Assembly (NCBI RefSeq): GCF_027497195.1
Contig: NZ_CP114905.1
Location: forward strand, 4,909,001 to 4,973,000
Reading direction: 5' to 3'
Length of the DNA: 64,000 nucleotides
Origin: Streptomyces sp. WMMC500
Lineage (GTDB): Bacteria > Actinomycetota > Actinomycetes > Streptomycetales > Streptomycetaceae
The notes beneath the pieces are model-generated. The model did not search any database and had not been told where the DNA came from. It saw nothing but the letters and a program-made list of their open reading frames with translations. How positions within the stretch are numbered: the first letter of the stretch is position 1; each line of letters begins with the position of its first letter. Below, in pieces: positions 1 through 7,829 of the stretch. The translations under genes and the position numbers were made by a program.

Positions 1-270
1 CGAAGGCTCCTCGACGCCTTCGCCGACCGTATGCCGGGCTCGACGACCACCGAACAGGAGCGCCTGCTCGCCGCGTTGACCGACCGCGAACGCGAGGTCC
101 TCGTGGCCATGGCCACCGGCTGGAGCAACGCCGAGATCGCGGAGCGGTTCTCCCTCGCCGAGTCGACGGTCAAGTCGCACGTGAGCCGGGTGCTGGCGAA
201 GATCGGGGCGCGGGACCGCGTGCACGCGGTGATCTTCGCCTTCGACGCGGGGCTGGTGAGACCCGCGTAA
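1..270 (+). CDS. LuxR-family response regulator, C-terminal part (left edge)
   Basis: The reading frame is open from base 1, so the true start lies outside the window. The visible 89 residues are a LuxR/NarL helix-turn-helix: the segment [20 protein letters not shown], then [20 protein letters not shown], matches the family signature (LTxRExEVL, NxEIA, TVKxHVxxIL). Proteins ending like this are usually two-component response regulators with an N-terminal receiver domain, but that domain is not visible here, so the regulator type is inferred. It would bind DNA as a dimer and act in the cytoplasm. The partner sensor kinase is presumably upstream, outside the window. Confidence 0.85.
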   Translation, partial: RRLLDAFADRMPGSTTTEQERLLAALTDREREVLVAMATGWSNAEIAERFSLAESTVKSHVSRVLAKIGARDRVHAVIFAFDAGLVRPA

Positions 271-344
271 CCCCGCGGGCGGGTCCCGCGCCGAACGGCG
301 TTGGCCGGCAGCACTCCCGACGGGGCCGGAAGTGTGTCGCGATA

Positions 345-352
345 TAGCGCTA
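345..352. promoter_or_regulatory. Short palindrome in the promoter region of the DUF1707 gene
   Basis: The 145-nt gap before the DUF1707 gene contains TAGCGCTA, preceded by GTCGCGATA, an AT-rich island in very GC-rich sequence. This could be a regulator operator or part of a promoter. Only the palindrome itself is seen, and no binding protein can be named. Confidence 0.25.
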
Positions 353-414
353 GCCTGGTGGTCGCGCCGCTGCCCGCGTCGCGCGCCCACGTATGACAGG
401 ACCGGGACGGAAGC

Positions 415-1068
415 ATGTCGGGAGAGATCTCGCCCCTCGGGAAGGGCTCCGGCCCCGCCCCGTCGCCCGAACTGCGTGCCTCGCACGCCGACCGCGACCG
501 GGTGGTGGACGTGCTGCGGATCGCGGCGGGGGACGGTCTGCTGACCGCGGACGAGTTGGACCAGCGCGTGGAGGTCGCCCTGTCGGCGCGGACCCGCGGC
601 GAACTGGCAGCGCTCACCGCTGATCTGCCGCCCCTGCCGGCCGCCCCCGGTGCGGCCGGGGTGGAGGTGAAGGACCTGGTCCGGATCGAACAGATCCACA
701 GCGGCGCGATCGAGCGCGTCGGGCACTGGGTGGTACCGCGCAGACTGGAACTAGCGGTGACCTTCTGCGAGGTGACGCTCGACTTCACCGAGGCGGTGAT
801 CACGCAGGACACCCTGCGGATTGACGTGGCCATGGTGGGGAAGCGCCTGACGCTGGTCACCGGACCGGGCATCGTGGTCGACAGCGACGGCCTGCAGTTG
901 GTGCACTGCAAGGTCGTCTCCCGGCAGCCGCCGGCGGATCCGGGTGCACCGGTCAGGCTGCGGGTGGAACTGGTCGGGCAGAAGGCCCACGGCCGCGTCG
1001 TGGTGCGGCCCCGGCGGCGGACGTTCGGACAGTGGCTGCTGCGCAGGTCTCAGGGCCCGGGGCGGTAG
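415..1068 (+). CDS. DUF1707 domain protein
   Basis: This 217-aa protein carries an N-terminal DUF1707 domain at about residues 20-70. The signature is ASHADRDRVVDVLRIAAGDG, then LLTADELDQRVEVALSARTR and LAALTADLP. Streptomyces encodes many such proteins; the domain's function is not established. Unlike many family members, there is no transmembrane segment. Instead, residues 75-200 form a beta-rich region (LVRIEQIHSGAIERVGHWVV onward) that resembles the beta-solenoid C-termini seen in relatives. The ATG at 415 lies behind a weak GGGACGGAAGC ribosome site. It is probably monocistronic: a convergent gene ends at 1218, with a hairpin between. Confidence 0.75.
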   Translation: MSGEISPLGKGSGPAPSPELRASHADRDRVVDVLRIAAGDGLLTADELDQRVEVALSARTRGELAALTADLPPLPAAPGAAGVEVKDLVRIEQIHSGAIERVGHWVVPRRLELAVTFCEVTLDFTEAVITQDTLRIDVAMVGKRLTLVTGPGIVVDSDGLQLVHCKVVSRQPPADPGAPVRLRVELVGQKAHGRVVVRPRRRTFGQWLLRRSQGPGR

Positions 1069-1143
1069 CAGGAGCCGTCGATGCCGTGGACTCGGTTCCT
1101 TCGGCCGGCCGTTCGCCGGGCCGCCCTCACGGTGCGCCTGCAG

Positions 1144-1180
1144 AGGGACTCTCAGCCATGAGGCGTTTCTGGCTGTCCCT
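1144..1180. terminator. Imperfect hairpin between convergent genes
   Basis: AGGGA (1144-1148) pairs with TCCCT (1176-1180), and CAGCC (1153-1157) pairs with GGCTG (1171-1175), around a CTCT bulge and a 13-nt loop. It sits between the convergent ends of the DUF1707 gene and the CGNR regulator, so a bidirectional terminator role is plausible. There is no T-tract, which is common in Streptomyces. Confidence 0.4.
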
Positions 1181-1217
1181 GTCGGTCGGCCCTTAGGCGC
1201 CGCGCCCCGGGTCGGGG

Positions 1218-1781
1218 TCAGGGGGTGGGGGTCCGGCGGGCGCGGAAGGCGGCGGCTTTGACGCGGCTCTGGCAGGCGGTGGAGCAGAACTGGCGGGCGG
1301 CGTTGCGGGAGTTGTCGACGTAGACGCGGTCGCAGCGCGGGGCCCGGCAGACGCCGAGGCGGCCGGCGAGGTCGCTGCCGAGGGCGAGGGCGAGGGCGGT
1401 GGCGCAGCCGGCGCTCCAGCCGACGGCGAGGGTGTCGTCGCTGCCGTGGAAGTGGACCTGCCAGGGCTCGCCCGGTACGCGGTCGAGCTGGGGGCGGGCT
1501 CCGGTGCTGCGCAGGAGGGAGTTGAGCAGGTCGGCGGCGGCGTCGAGGTGCTGGTCCTCGACGGCTTCGAAGACGGCGCGTAGCTGCTCGGCGGTGCGGG
1601 CCAGGTACGCCGCAGCCGCGGGTGCGGCCCCGGCTTCGCCGGGGAGGGCGGCGGCGACGGCCGCCGGCAGGTCGGCGTCGCGGGGGGCGGTGTAGGGGCG
1701 ACCGCGGGCGGTGCCGTCGGTGAGGGTGTTCACCAGGGCGGCGGACACGTCCAGCAGCGTCGCTACGTGACTGTCGAACAT
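1218..1781 (-). CDS. CGNR zinc-finger (ABATE-type) transcriptional regulator
   Basis: This 187-aa protein has the CGNR zinc-finger signature near its C-terminus: C-x4-C-x5-DNSRNAARQFCS-x2-C-x-R (the ABATE/DUF1470 + CGNR family). The N-terminal two thirds is the alpha-helical stress-regulator-like domain of that family. I chose the ATG at 1781 because family members begin with a short sequence like MFDSHVATLLD. The longer upstream frame is the antisense shadow of the MFS gene. The gene is divergent from an MFS transporter 59 nt away, the usual setting for a local transcriptional regulator. It therefore probably controls that transporter and itself through the TGACCGGTCA palindrome between them; this link is inference. 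Confidence 0.85.
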   Translation of the reverse strand: MFDSHVATLLDVSAALVNTLTDGTARGRPYTAPRDADLPAAVAAALPGEAGAAPAAAAYLARTAEQLRAVFEAVEDQHLDAAADLLNSLLRSTGARPQLDRVPGEPWQVHFHGSDDTLAVGWSAGCATALALALGSDLAGRLGVCRAPRCDRVYVDNSRNAARQFCSTACQSRVKAAAFRARRTPTP

Positions 1782-1784
1782 CAC

Positions 1785-1813
1785 TTGACCGGTCACCCCT
1801 CGGGTCCTAGTTT
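1785..1813 (+). promoter_or_regulatory. Promoter with overlapping operator-like palindrome
   Basis: TTGACC (1785-1790) and TAGTTT (1808-1813) are separated by 17 nt, which fits a vegetative sigma-70-type promoter reading into the MFS gene. The perfect palindrome TGACCGGTCA (1786-1795) overlaps the -35 box and lies 5 nt before the divergent regulator start. A bound protein there could repress both genes. Confidence 0.45.
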
Positions 1814-1839
1814 CGTCACTGACATTATCTGATTCGCCG

Positions 1840-3057
1840 GTGACGGGGTGGTGGGGCGTGGGCCGTCTGCCGGCGGGGCAACGGTTGCCGCGGAGCGTCT
1901 GGGTGCTCGTCGCCGCCCGCACCGTCAACCGCCTCGGGGCGTTCTCCCTGCCCTTTCTCGCCGTGCTGATCACGAGGCGGTACGACGCCCCACCCGCGAC
2001 CGCGGGGCTGGTGGTCGCCCTCTTCGGGCTCGCCACGATTCCCTCGCGGCTCGCCGGCGGCCGGCTGGCCGACCGGTACGGGCGGCGGCGCACCATGCTC
2101 GTCGGACTGGTGGGCTGCGCCGTGGCGCAGGCGGGGGTCGCCGCCGCACCGAACCTGGCCGTCGTCGTGGGGTTCGCCGTGCTGCTCGGGCTGGTCTTCG
2201 AGCTGTACGAGCCGCCGAGCCAGGCGATGATCGCCGACGCCGTGGGGGACGCCGCGCGGGTGCGCGCGTACAGCCTGCTCAACGCCGCGCTCGCGGTGGC
2301 GGGTCTGGCCGCCGGAGTGCTCGCCGCAGGGCTCGGCCGGTGGGATCTGCGCTGGCTGTTCGTCGCCGACGCCGTCACATGCCTGCTGTGCGCGCTCGTC
2401 GTACGCATCGCCCTGCCCGCCGACGGGCCGGGAGCGGACCGGCGCGGGGACGGCCGTACCGCGGTCGCGCCGTGGCGTGACCGCACGCTCCTCGCGATGC
2501 TGGGCACAGGCACGCTCTTCGCCCTGGTCTACCTGCAGATCACCGTCATGCTCCCGCTCGCGCTGGACCGCCGCGGACTGCAGCCCGCCGACGCCGGTCT
2601 GCTGCTCGCCGTCTCCGCGCTGGTCATCGTCGCCGGCCAGCCGCTGCTGCGCCTGAACCCGCTGTCCGCCCGGTCCGCGCCCGGCGCCTTCGCGACCGGC
2701 GGCGTGCTCCTTGCGGCCGGGCTCGCCGGGTACGCGGTGGCCGACGGCTTCGGTGCCCATGTCGCCGCCACCGTCGTGTGGAGTCTGGGCGACCTGCTGC
2801 TGGTCGGGCGGGCGCTCGCGGTCGTGGCCGGGCTCGCGCCGCCCGGCGGCACCGGCCGCTACCTCGCCGTCTACGGCACCGGCTGGGGCATCGCCGCGGT
2901 GGTCGCGCCGCTGCTCGGCACCCAGCTCCTCGACCGGGCCGGGGTCGCCGGCATGTGGTCCGTCATGGCCGGGCTCTGCGCGGTCCTGGCGGTCGTGCAG
3001 CCCGCTGTCGTACGGGCGGCCGCGGGCCGGCGGCGTACGTGCACCTGCGTATCGTGA
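1840..3057 (+). CDS. MFS transporter
   Basis: This 405-aa protein has about 12 hydrophobic segments and the MFS motif A between TM2 and TM3 (GGRLADRYGRRRTMLVG). It is a typical 12-TM major facilitator family exporter of the inner membrane. The substrate cannot be read from sequence; drug efflux is the commonest role for relatives. The GTG at 1840 is the first in-frame start after the promoter, and a second GTG at 1858 would remove six residues. The gene is divergent from the CGNR regulator that likely controls it. It ends 77 nt before the CDF gene, which has its own upstream sequence. Confidence 0.85.
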   Translation: MTGWWGVGRLPAGQRLPRSVWVLVAARTVNRLGAFSLPFLAVLITRRYDAPPATAGLVVALFGLATIPSRLAGGRLADRYGRRRTMLVGLVGCAVAQAGVAAAPNLAVVVGFAVLLGLVFELYEPPSQAMIADAVGDAARVRAYSLLNAALAVAGLAAGVLAAGLGRWDLRWLFVADAVTCLLCALVVRIALPADGPGADRRGDGRTAVAPWRDRTLLAMLGTGTLFALVYLQITVMLPLALDRRGLQPADAGLLLAVSALVIVAGQPLLRLNPLSARSAPGAFATGGVLLAAGLAGYAVADGFGAHVAATVVWSLGDLLLVGRALAVVAGLAPPGGTGRYLAVYGTGWGIAAVVAPLLGTQLLDRAGVAGMWSVMAGLCAVLAVVQPAVVRAAAGRRRTCTCVS

Positions 3058-3134
3058 GCAGTTGATAGGTGCTTGCGTGCGCGCATGTGCACATAATGGA
3101 ACTGTCTCTCCCCGCGCCGAGAGGACGGAGCCAC

Positions 3135-4217
3135 ATGAGCGAGCAGCACCGGCACGACCACGACCACGGGCACGAGCAGGACGGCCGGCTGTCCCGATGG
3201 CGGCACCGCTTGTCCCACGTCCTCGTACCCCACTCCCACGACGCGGCCGACAAGACCGACCACGCCCTGGAGTCCTCCGCCCGCGGCATGCGTGCGCTGT
3301 GGGTCTCGCTGGCCGTGCTGGGCGTCACCGCCCTCGCCCAGGCGGTCGTCGTGGTCGTCTCGGGCTCGGTCGCGCTGCTCGGCGACACCGCCCACAACGC
3401 CGCCGACGCGCTGACCGCCGTACCCCTCGGCCTCGCCTTCCTCCTGGGCCGCCGCGCCGCCACCCGGCGCTTCACCTACGGCTACGGCCGCGCCGAGGAC
3501 CTCGCGGGCCTCGTCATCGTGCTGACCATCGCCGCCTCGGCCGCCTTCGCCGCCTGGACGGCGATCGACCGGCTGCTGAACCCGCGCGACGTCGCGTACC
3601 TGCCCGCGGTCGCGACCGCCGCGGTCGTCGGCTTCCTGGGCAACGAGTGGGTGGCCCGCTACCGCATCCGCGTCGGCCGGCAGATCGGCTCCGCCGCGCT
3701 GGTCGCCGACGGCCTGCACGCCCGCACGGACGGGTTCACCTCCCTCGCCGTGCTCTTCGGCGCGGGCGGTGCGGCGCTCGGGTGGCAGGCGGCCGACCCC
3801 GTCGTGGGCCTGCTGATCACCGCGGCGATCCTGTTCGTCCTGCGCGACGCGGGCCGCGAGGTGTTCCGCCGGATCATGGACGCCGTCGACCCCGCGCTGG
3901 TCGACGCCGCGGAGGGCGCGCTGCGGGAGGTCCCGGGGGTACGGGCCGTGGGCGAGCTGCGGCTGCGCTGGATCGGGCACCGGCTCCGCGCGGAGGTCGC
4001 GGTCGAGGTGGACGGCGAGCTCAGCGTGCGCGAGGCGCACGAGGTGGCGGTGGCGGCCGAGCACGCCCTGCTGCACGCGGTGCCGAAGCTCACCGCGGTG
4101 CTGGTGCACGCCGACCCCGCGCCGGCCCCCGGCCTGGCGGACCCGCACGCGGCGCTGGCCCACCACGCCGCCCGGGACGGCGCTTCACGGCACGCGGTGG
4201 AGGCATCGGCCGGGTAG
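3135..4217 (+). CDS. Cation diffusion facilitator (CDF) metal exporter
   Basis: This 360-aa member of the CDF/CzcD-ZitB family exports divalent metal ions (Zn, Co, Cd or Mn) by antiport across the cytoplasmic membrane. It has a His-rich N-terminus (HRHDHDHGHEQ), then six predicted TM helices. The HNAAD pair in TM2 and HARTD in TM5 form the usual intramembrane metal site. A C-terminal cytoplasmic domain begins near residue 245. I preferred the ATG at 3135 because GGACGGAG lies 6-9 nt upstream; the longer frame from 3069 would cover the promoter region. The 77-nt upstream gap has TTGATA and CATAAT boxes with poor spacing. Metal-responsive control is likely but not shown. Confidence 0.9.
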   Translation: MSEQHRHDHDHGHEQDGRLSRWRHRLSHVLVPHSHDAADKTDHALESSARGMRALWVSLAVLGVTALAQAVVVVVSGSVALLGDTAHNAADALTAVPLGLAFLLGRRAATRRFTYGYGRAEDLAGLVIVLTIAASAAFAAWTAIDRLLNPRDVAYLPAVATAAVVGFLGNEWVARYRIRVGRQIGSAALVADGLHARTDGFTSLAVLFGAGGAALGWQAADPVVGLLITAAILFVLRDAGREVFRRIMDAVDPALVDAAEGALREVPGVRAVGELRLRWIGHRLRAEVAVEVDGELSVREAHEVAVAAEHALLHAVPKLTAVLVHADPAPAPGLADPHAALAHHAARDGASRHAVEASAG

Positions 4218-4242
4218 ACCCGCGAGCCCGGCTCCCCGGCGG

Positions 4243-5061
4243 CTACGCCTGATTCAGGAAGGCGCCGACGGCCGAGGCGTCCAGCAGCCGGCCGCTGCAC
4301 CAGTCGGCCAGCACCAGATCGAACTCGCGCATCGCCTGTTCGAGGCCGGCCGCCGACTCCGTCGCGGCATCGAGCAGGGGCGCGAGGCACAGCACCGTGA
4401 CCCGGTCACCGAGTGCCTGTCCGTACACGACGAGCGGATCGGCGGCGATCACGAACGAGTCGACCACGCGGCCCGGATCATCACCGATGCGGACGCCCGC
4501 GTACGGCCTGCCGCCGACGGGCAGCAGTTCTGACAGCCGCCGCAGCGAAACCTCCGTGGAGAGGGGATCGATCGGGGTCCGGCGCACGTGAATCCTGTCG
4601 AAGACGCGCATCGACGACGCACCCTCGCCGACCACCCGCGAAGACTGCCGGAAGACCTCATGGATCGCGCGCATCTCCGCCTCGACCTGACCCGCGAGCT
4701 GACGGGACACCAACTCGGCCTGCCGCCAGTCGTCCTCGTGGATCACGAAGTGCTCCCCCGAACCGGTGGAGTCCTCGGTCGGCGGCAGCGGGTCGAAGAT
4801 CGTCGGCAGGGAGTACGCCATCTCCTGCGGGTCCACCGTCTGAATCCGTCTCAGGGTCAGCACCAGGCTGCCGCTCCGAAGGAACTGCGCGGCGCTCGGC
4901 GGGTCGGCCCGGACAACGGCCCATGACTCTCCCCCGAGATCGAGACGCGTCTCGTACTCGAACGAGTCGGGGAGCTGTCCGGGAGCGAGCTCGGTCCGTG
5001 CGAACTCCTCCTCCGTCTCGGCGTCTACGAACACGACCCGCACCGACTCCGCGTGCGCCAT
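4243..5061 (-). CDS. Unrecognised 272-aa protein
   Basis: I do not recognise this family. The protein is soluble, with no signal peptide or membrane segment. It opens with a beta-rich segment (AESVRVVFVDAETEEEFART) and has a Trp/Asp-containing middle (HEDDWRQAELVSRQLAGQVE). The C-terminal half resembles an alpha/beta fold (FVIAADPLVVYGQALGDRVT) and it ends in FLNQA. I chose the ATG at 5061 because GAGGGG sits about 8 nt upstream; the frame extends 15 codons further but without a good site. It is convergent with the CDF gene and divergent from the PHP gene. The last codons and 27 nt downstream resemble sequence at 17164-17205. Confidence 0.7.
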   Translation of the reverse strand: MAHAESVRVVFVDAETEEEFARTELAPGQLPDSFEYETRLDLGGESWAVVRADPPSAAQFLRSGSLVLTLRRIQTVDPQEMAYSLPTIFDPLPPTEDSTGSGEHFVIHEDDWRQAELVSRQLAGQVEAEMRAIHEVFRQSSRVVGEGASSMRVFDRIHVRRTPIDPLSTEVSLRRLSELLPVGGRPYAGVRIGDDPGRVVDSFVIAADPLVVYGQALGDRVTVLCLAPLLDAATESAAGLEQAMREFDLVLADWCSGRLLDASAVGAFLNQA

Positions 5062-5194
5062 GCCGTCACCCCTCACCGATCGCAGTCCCTGTCCCGCCGC
5101 CCGCATCCGCCGGACCCGTGGACGGTACCGGTGCGGTCCCGGTGCCGGCCATCGCGGGATCGACGGAGGGTTCCTTCACCTTCGCGACGCCGCG

Positions 5195-5239
5195 AGGTAA
5201 CCGGCGCATCCGCAAGGAGAGGGAACGCGCCGGTTACCT
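5195..5239. repeat. Perfect 13-bp inverted repeat in the leader of the PHP gene
   Basis: AGGTAACCGGCGC (5195-5207) and GCGCCGGTTACCT (5227-5239) are perfect inverted copies around a 19-nt purine-rich loop. The repeat ends 40 nt before the PHP-gene start and cannot terminate any upstream co-directional gene. It is therefore either an mRNA leader hairpin or a split operator between this gene and the divergent one. The loop contains AAGGAGAGGG, itself a strong ribosome-site-like string. Confidence 0.6.
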
Positions 5240-5279
5240 GGGCGCACAATCGCGCCACCTCATCCTGGAAGGGACCGGT

Positions 5280-7055
5280 GTGTCACACGACCACTCCCAC
5301 AGACGTCCGCACCCCCACAGCCACAACCAGGACATCGACGAAGCAACCCGAGCCGCCGCGGACACCTCCGCCTCCGACTCCGACCTCACTCCCAAAGAGC
5401 TCTCGCGGCGGCGCATGCTGAAGGCCGCCGGGGTCACCGGGGCTCTCACCGCCGGCATGTCCGGCATGCTCGGCGTCACTCCGGCGATGGCGGAAGACGC
5501 CGCCCGCGGCAAGGACGACGAGGACAGGGACGACGAGGACAGGGGCAGCGGCCGAGGGCGCGGCGACGGCGTCCGCCACTGGCTGGCGGGCGACCACCAC
5601 ATCCACACCCAGCACTCCTCCGACGCCATGTACACCGTCCTCGACCAGGCGCAGCACGGCGCGGCGTTCGGGCTGGACTGGATGGTCATCACCGACCACG
5701 GGGGCGCTACCCACGCCCGCATAGGCGTCGACCTGGTCAACCCCGACATCAGGGCGGCCCGCGCCGAACTGAAGGACACCCTGATCTTCCAGGGCCTGGA
5801 GTGGAACATCCCGGCCGCCGAGCACGGCACCGTCTTCGTGGTTCCCGGGAAGCACGAGGTCGAGGTCCTCAAGCAGTTCGAGAACGACTACGACGGCTCG
5901 GTCAACAACGCCTCCGGCAACACCCCGGAGAACGAGGCCCTCGCCGTGGCCGGAATCCAGTGGCTGGGCAAGCAGAAGGACCGGCGCCGCGTCGAGGACG
6001 CCCTCTTCCTGGCCAACCACCCGGCGCGCAACGGCATCGACAGCCCGCACGAGATCCGGGCCTGGCGTGACGCCGACCCGCGGATCGCGGTCGGATGGGA
6101 GGGCGCCCCCGGCCACCAGGCGGCCGGCCTGCCCGCGGGGTACGGTCCGGGCTCGGCGCGCGGCTTCTACGGCAACTCCCCGAGCGACAACTCGTTCCCC
6201 GGCTACCCGCCGGAGAGCTACCGCTCCTGGGGCGGCTTCGACTTCTACACCGCCACCGTCGGCGGGCTGTGGGACTCGCTGCTCGCCGAGGGCAAGCCGT
6301 GGTCGATCTCCGCCAACTCCGACTCCCACGTCAACTGGGGCGACACCTCCCGCCGCCCCGACGGTTCGGACTCCGCGCAGTTCAACCGGGACGGCCGCTA
6401 CGGCGACCCGGTGTACGCCGGTGAGGTCAACCTCGCCGCCGGTGACTTCTGGCCCGGCATGTACAGCCGTACCCACGTCGGCGCCGCCGATCGCAGCTAC
6501 TCCGCGGTGATGCGGGGCATCCGGGACGGCCGTATCTGGGTGGACCACGGCCGGCTGCTGAAGAACCTCGACGTCCGGGTCGTCGCCTCGGGCCGGGGCT
6601 GGGACCGCGGCCGCGGCGAGGAGACCCTCGGCGGCACCCTGACCGCCCGCAGGGGCAGCCGGATCGAGCTGGTCGTCACCGTGACCGCCCAGGATGTCCC
6701 CAACTGGGGTGCGTTCCTGCCCCGGTTGAACCGGGTCGACCTGATCCGCGGCGCGGTGGACGTGTCCCACGCGAGCTCCGACCGCGACAAGCTGAGGGCT
6801 CCGGACACCCGGGTCGTGCGACAGACCGACACCTCGGGACGCACCGGCACGTACACCCTGCGACACGACCTGGGCACGCTGGACGAGCCGTTCTACGTCC
6901 GGCTGCGCGGCACCGACGGCAACCGGCAGCAGCCGGGCTACCACGGCGCGGAGGTCGACCCGGCCGGTCCGGCCATCGACGTGGTCGGCGACGCGGACCC
7001 CTGGCGGGACCTGTGGTTCTACACGAACCCGATCTGGGTGCTGCCGAGCCGATGA
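5280..7055 (+). CDS. Secreted PHP-domain metallo-phosphoesterase (TAT substrate)
   Basis: This 591-aa protein has a His-rich start (HDHSHRRPHPHSH) and a twin-arginine signal (SRRRMLKAAG, about residues 41-50) followed by a hydrophobic stretch ending in AMA. An Asp/Arg-rich linker leads to a PHP domain: GDHHIHTQHSSDAM supplies the first metal-binding HxH, and MVITDHGG the TDH motif. PHP proteins are hydrolases with a tri-metal centre; those with a TAT signal fold in the cytoplasm with their metals and act outside the cell. The GTG at 5280 was chosen for GGAAGGGA 6 nt upstream. The substrate is unknown; phosphoesters are the family default. The 3' end overlaps the next gene by ATGA, suggesting translational coupling. 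Confidence 0.85.
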   Translation: MSHDHSHRRPHPHSHNQDIDEATRAAADTSASDSDLTPKELSRRRMLKAAGVTGALTAGMSGMLGVTPAMAEDAARGKDDEDRDDEDRGSGRGRGDGVRHWLAGDHHIHTQHSSDAMYTVLDQAQHGAAFGLDWMVITDHGGATHARIGVDLVNPDIRAARAELKDTLIFQGLEWNIPAAEHGTVFVVPGKHEVEVLKQFENDYDGSVNNASGNTPENEALAVAGIQWLGKQKDRRRVEDALFLANHPARNGIDSPHEIRAWRDADPRIAVGWEGAPGHQAAGLPAGYGPGSARGFYGNSPSDNSFPGYPPESYRSWGGFDFYTATVGGLWDSLLAEGKPWSISANSDSHVNWGDTSRRPDGSDSAQFNRDGRYGDPVYAGEVNLAAGDFWPGMYSRTHVGAADRSYSAVMRGIRDGRIWVDHGRLLKNLDVRVVASGRGWDRGRGEETLGGTLTARRGSRIELVVTVTAQDVPNWGAFLPRLNRVDLIRGAVDVSHASSDRDKLRAPDTRVVRQTDTSGRTGTYTLRHDLGTLDEPFYVRLRGTDGNRQQPGYHGAEVDPAGPAIDVVGDADPWRDLWFYTNPIWVLPSR

Positions 7056-7678
7056 GCTCAGAACCGACCCCTGGAGCGGAGGTGTCCACGGCCGTCCACA
7101 CGGTGGCCGTGGACGCCGCCGCCTCCGGGCTCGCCGCCGCCGAGCATCTGGTGCACCGGATGGACGACGCGCTGACGGGTCTGCTGCGGGAGGACGGCCC
7201 CGAGGGCTACGTCGTCAGCACCCATGTCGCCCGTGCGCCGGTCACCCGCTCCGCGGCCGTGGTGAGCTGGCGCGGCGGCCCGGAGCCGGCGCGGGTCACG
7301 GCCCGGCTGCTGGCCGCCATGCCGGAGCTGACCGCCGTCGACGGGGCCCTGGTCACCGACGCGGCGCTGGCCCCAGGGGCGCTTGCCGCGGGCGGGGAGG
7401 CCCGGCAGCGGGCGGCGGGCCGGCTGGCCCGCTACCCCGGCCGGGCCGGCGTCGAGCGGCGTACGACACCCGCCGACGCGGTGTCCGGGAGCTGCCTCGA
7501 CGCCGTGGAAGGGCTGGCCGGAGTCACCGTCACCCCGGACGCCGTCCTGGACGCGACCGGCTTCGCCCGCCCAACCTGGCGGGACGGCCGCTGCACGCTG
7601 CTGGTGCAGCGGGGCACGGCCGGCGTTCTGGTGCCGTTCGAGGTCCGCCACCAGATCGCGTGCTGCGCGGACCACTGA
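7052..7678 (+). CDS. Unrecognised 208-aa protein coupled to the PHP gene
   Basis: I do not recognise this protein. It starts at an ATG that overlaps the PHP-gene stop (ATGA), so the two are almost certainly co-translated. It has no signal peptide or membrane helices, is Ala/Val-rich, and contains EGYVVSTHVARAPVTRSAAV and a C-terminal CTLLVQRGTAGVLVPFEVRH segment that looks like beta strands. The coupling suggests a cytoplasmic partner, chaperone or regulator of the secreted PHP enzyme, but nothing in the sequence proves that. Confidence 0.65.
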   Translation: MSSEPTPGAEVSTAVHTVAVDAAASGLAAAEHLVHRMDDALTGLLREDGPEGYVVSTHVARAPVTRSAAVVSWRGGPEPARVTARLLAAMPELTAVDGALVTDAALAPGALAAGGEARQRAAGRLARYPGRAGVERRTTPADAVSGSCLDAVEGLAGVTVTPDAVLDATGFARPTWRDGRCTLLVQRGTAGVLVPFEVRHQIACCADH

Positions 7679-7752
7679 GGCGACGGAAGGCGCCCCCGGG
7701 CCGAGGCGACGCCGTGAAGGCGCACAAGGGACGTACGCGATCTTCGTCGGCT

Positions 7753-7775
7753 GTTCACGCGGCCGTTCCGGCGGC
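7753..7775 (+). promoter_or_regulatory. PHO-box-like direct repeat before the esterase gene
   Basis: GTTCACGCGGC (7753-7763) closely matches the 11-nt Streptomyces PhoP direct-repeat unit (consensus near GTTCACCCGGC). It is followed 12 nt later by the weaker GTTCCGGCGGC (7765-7775). True PHO boxes have an 11-nt period, so the second unit is one nucleotide off. The site lies 55-77 nt upstream of a secreted phytase-like gene, a sensible place for phosphate control. Confidence 0.35.
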
Positions 7776-7829
7776 ACCTGTCCGTGAGTGCGACGATCCG
7801 GCGCGGCAGCGGACGTACCGGAGGAAACG

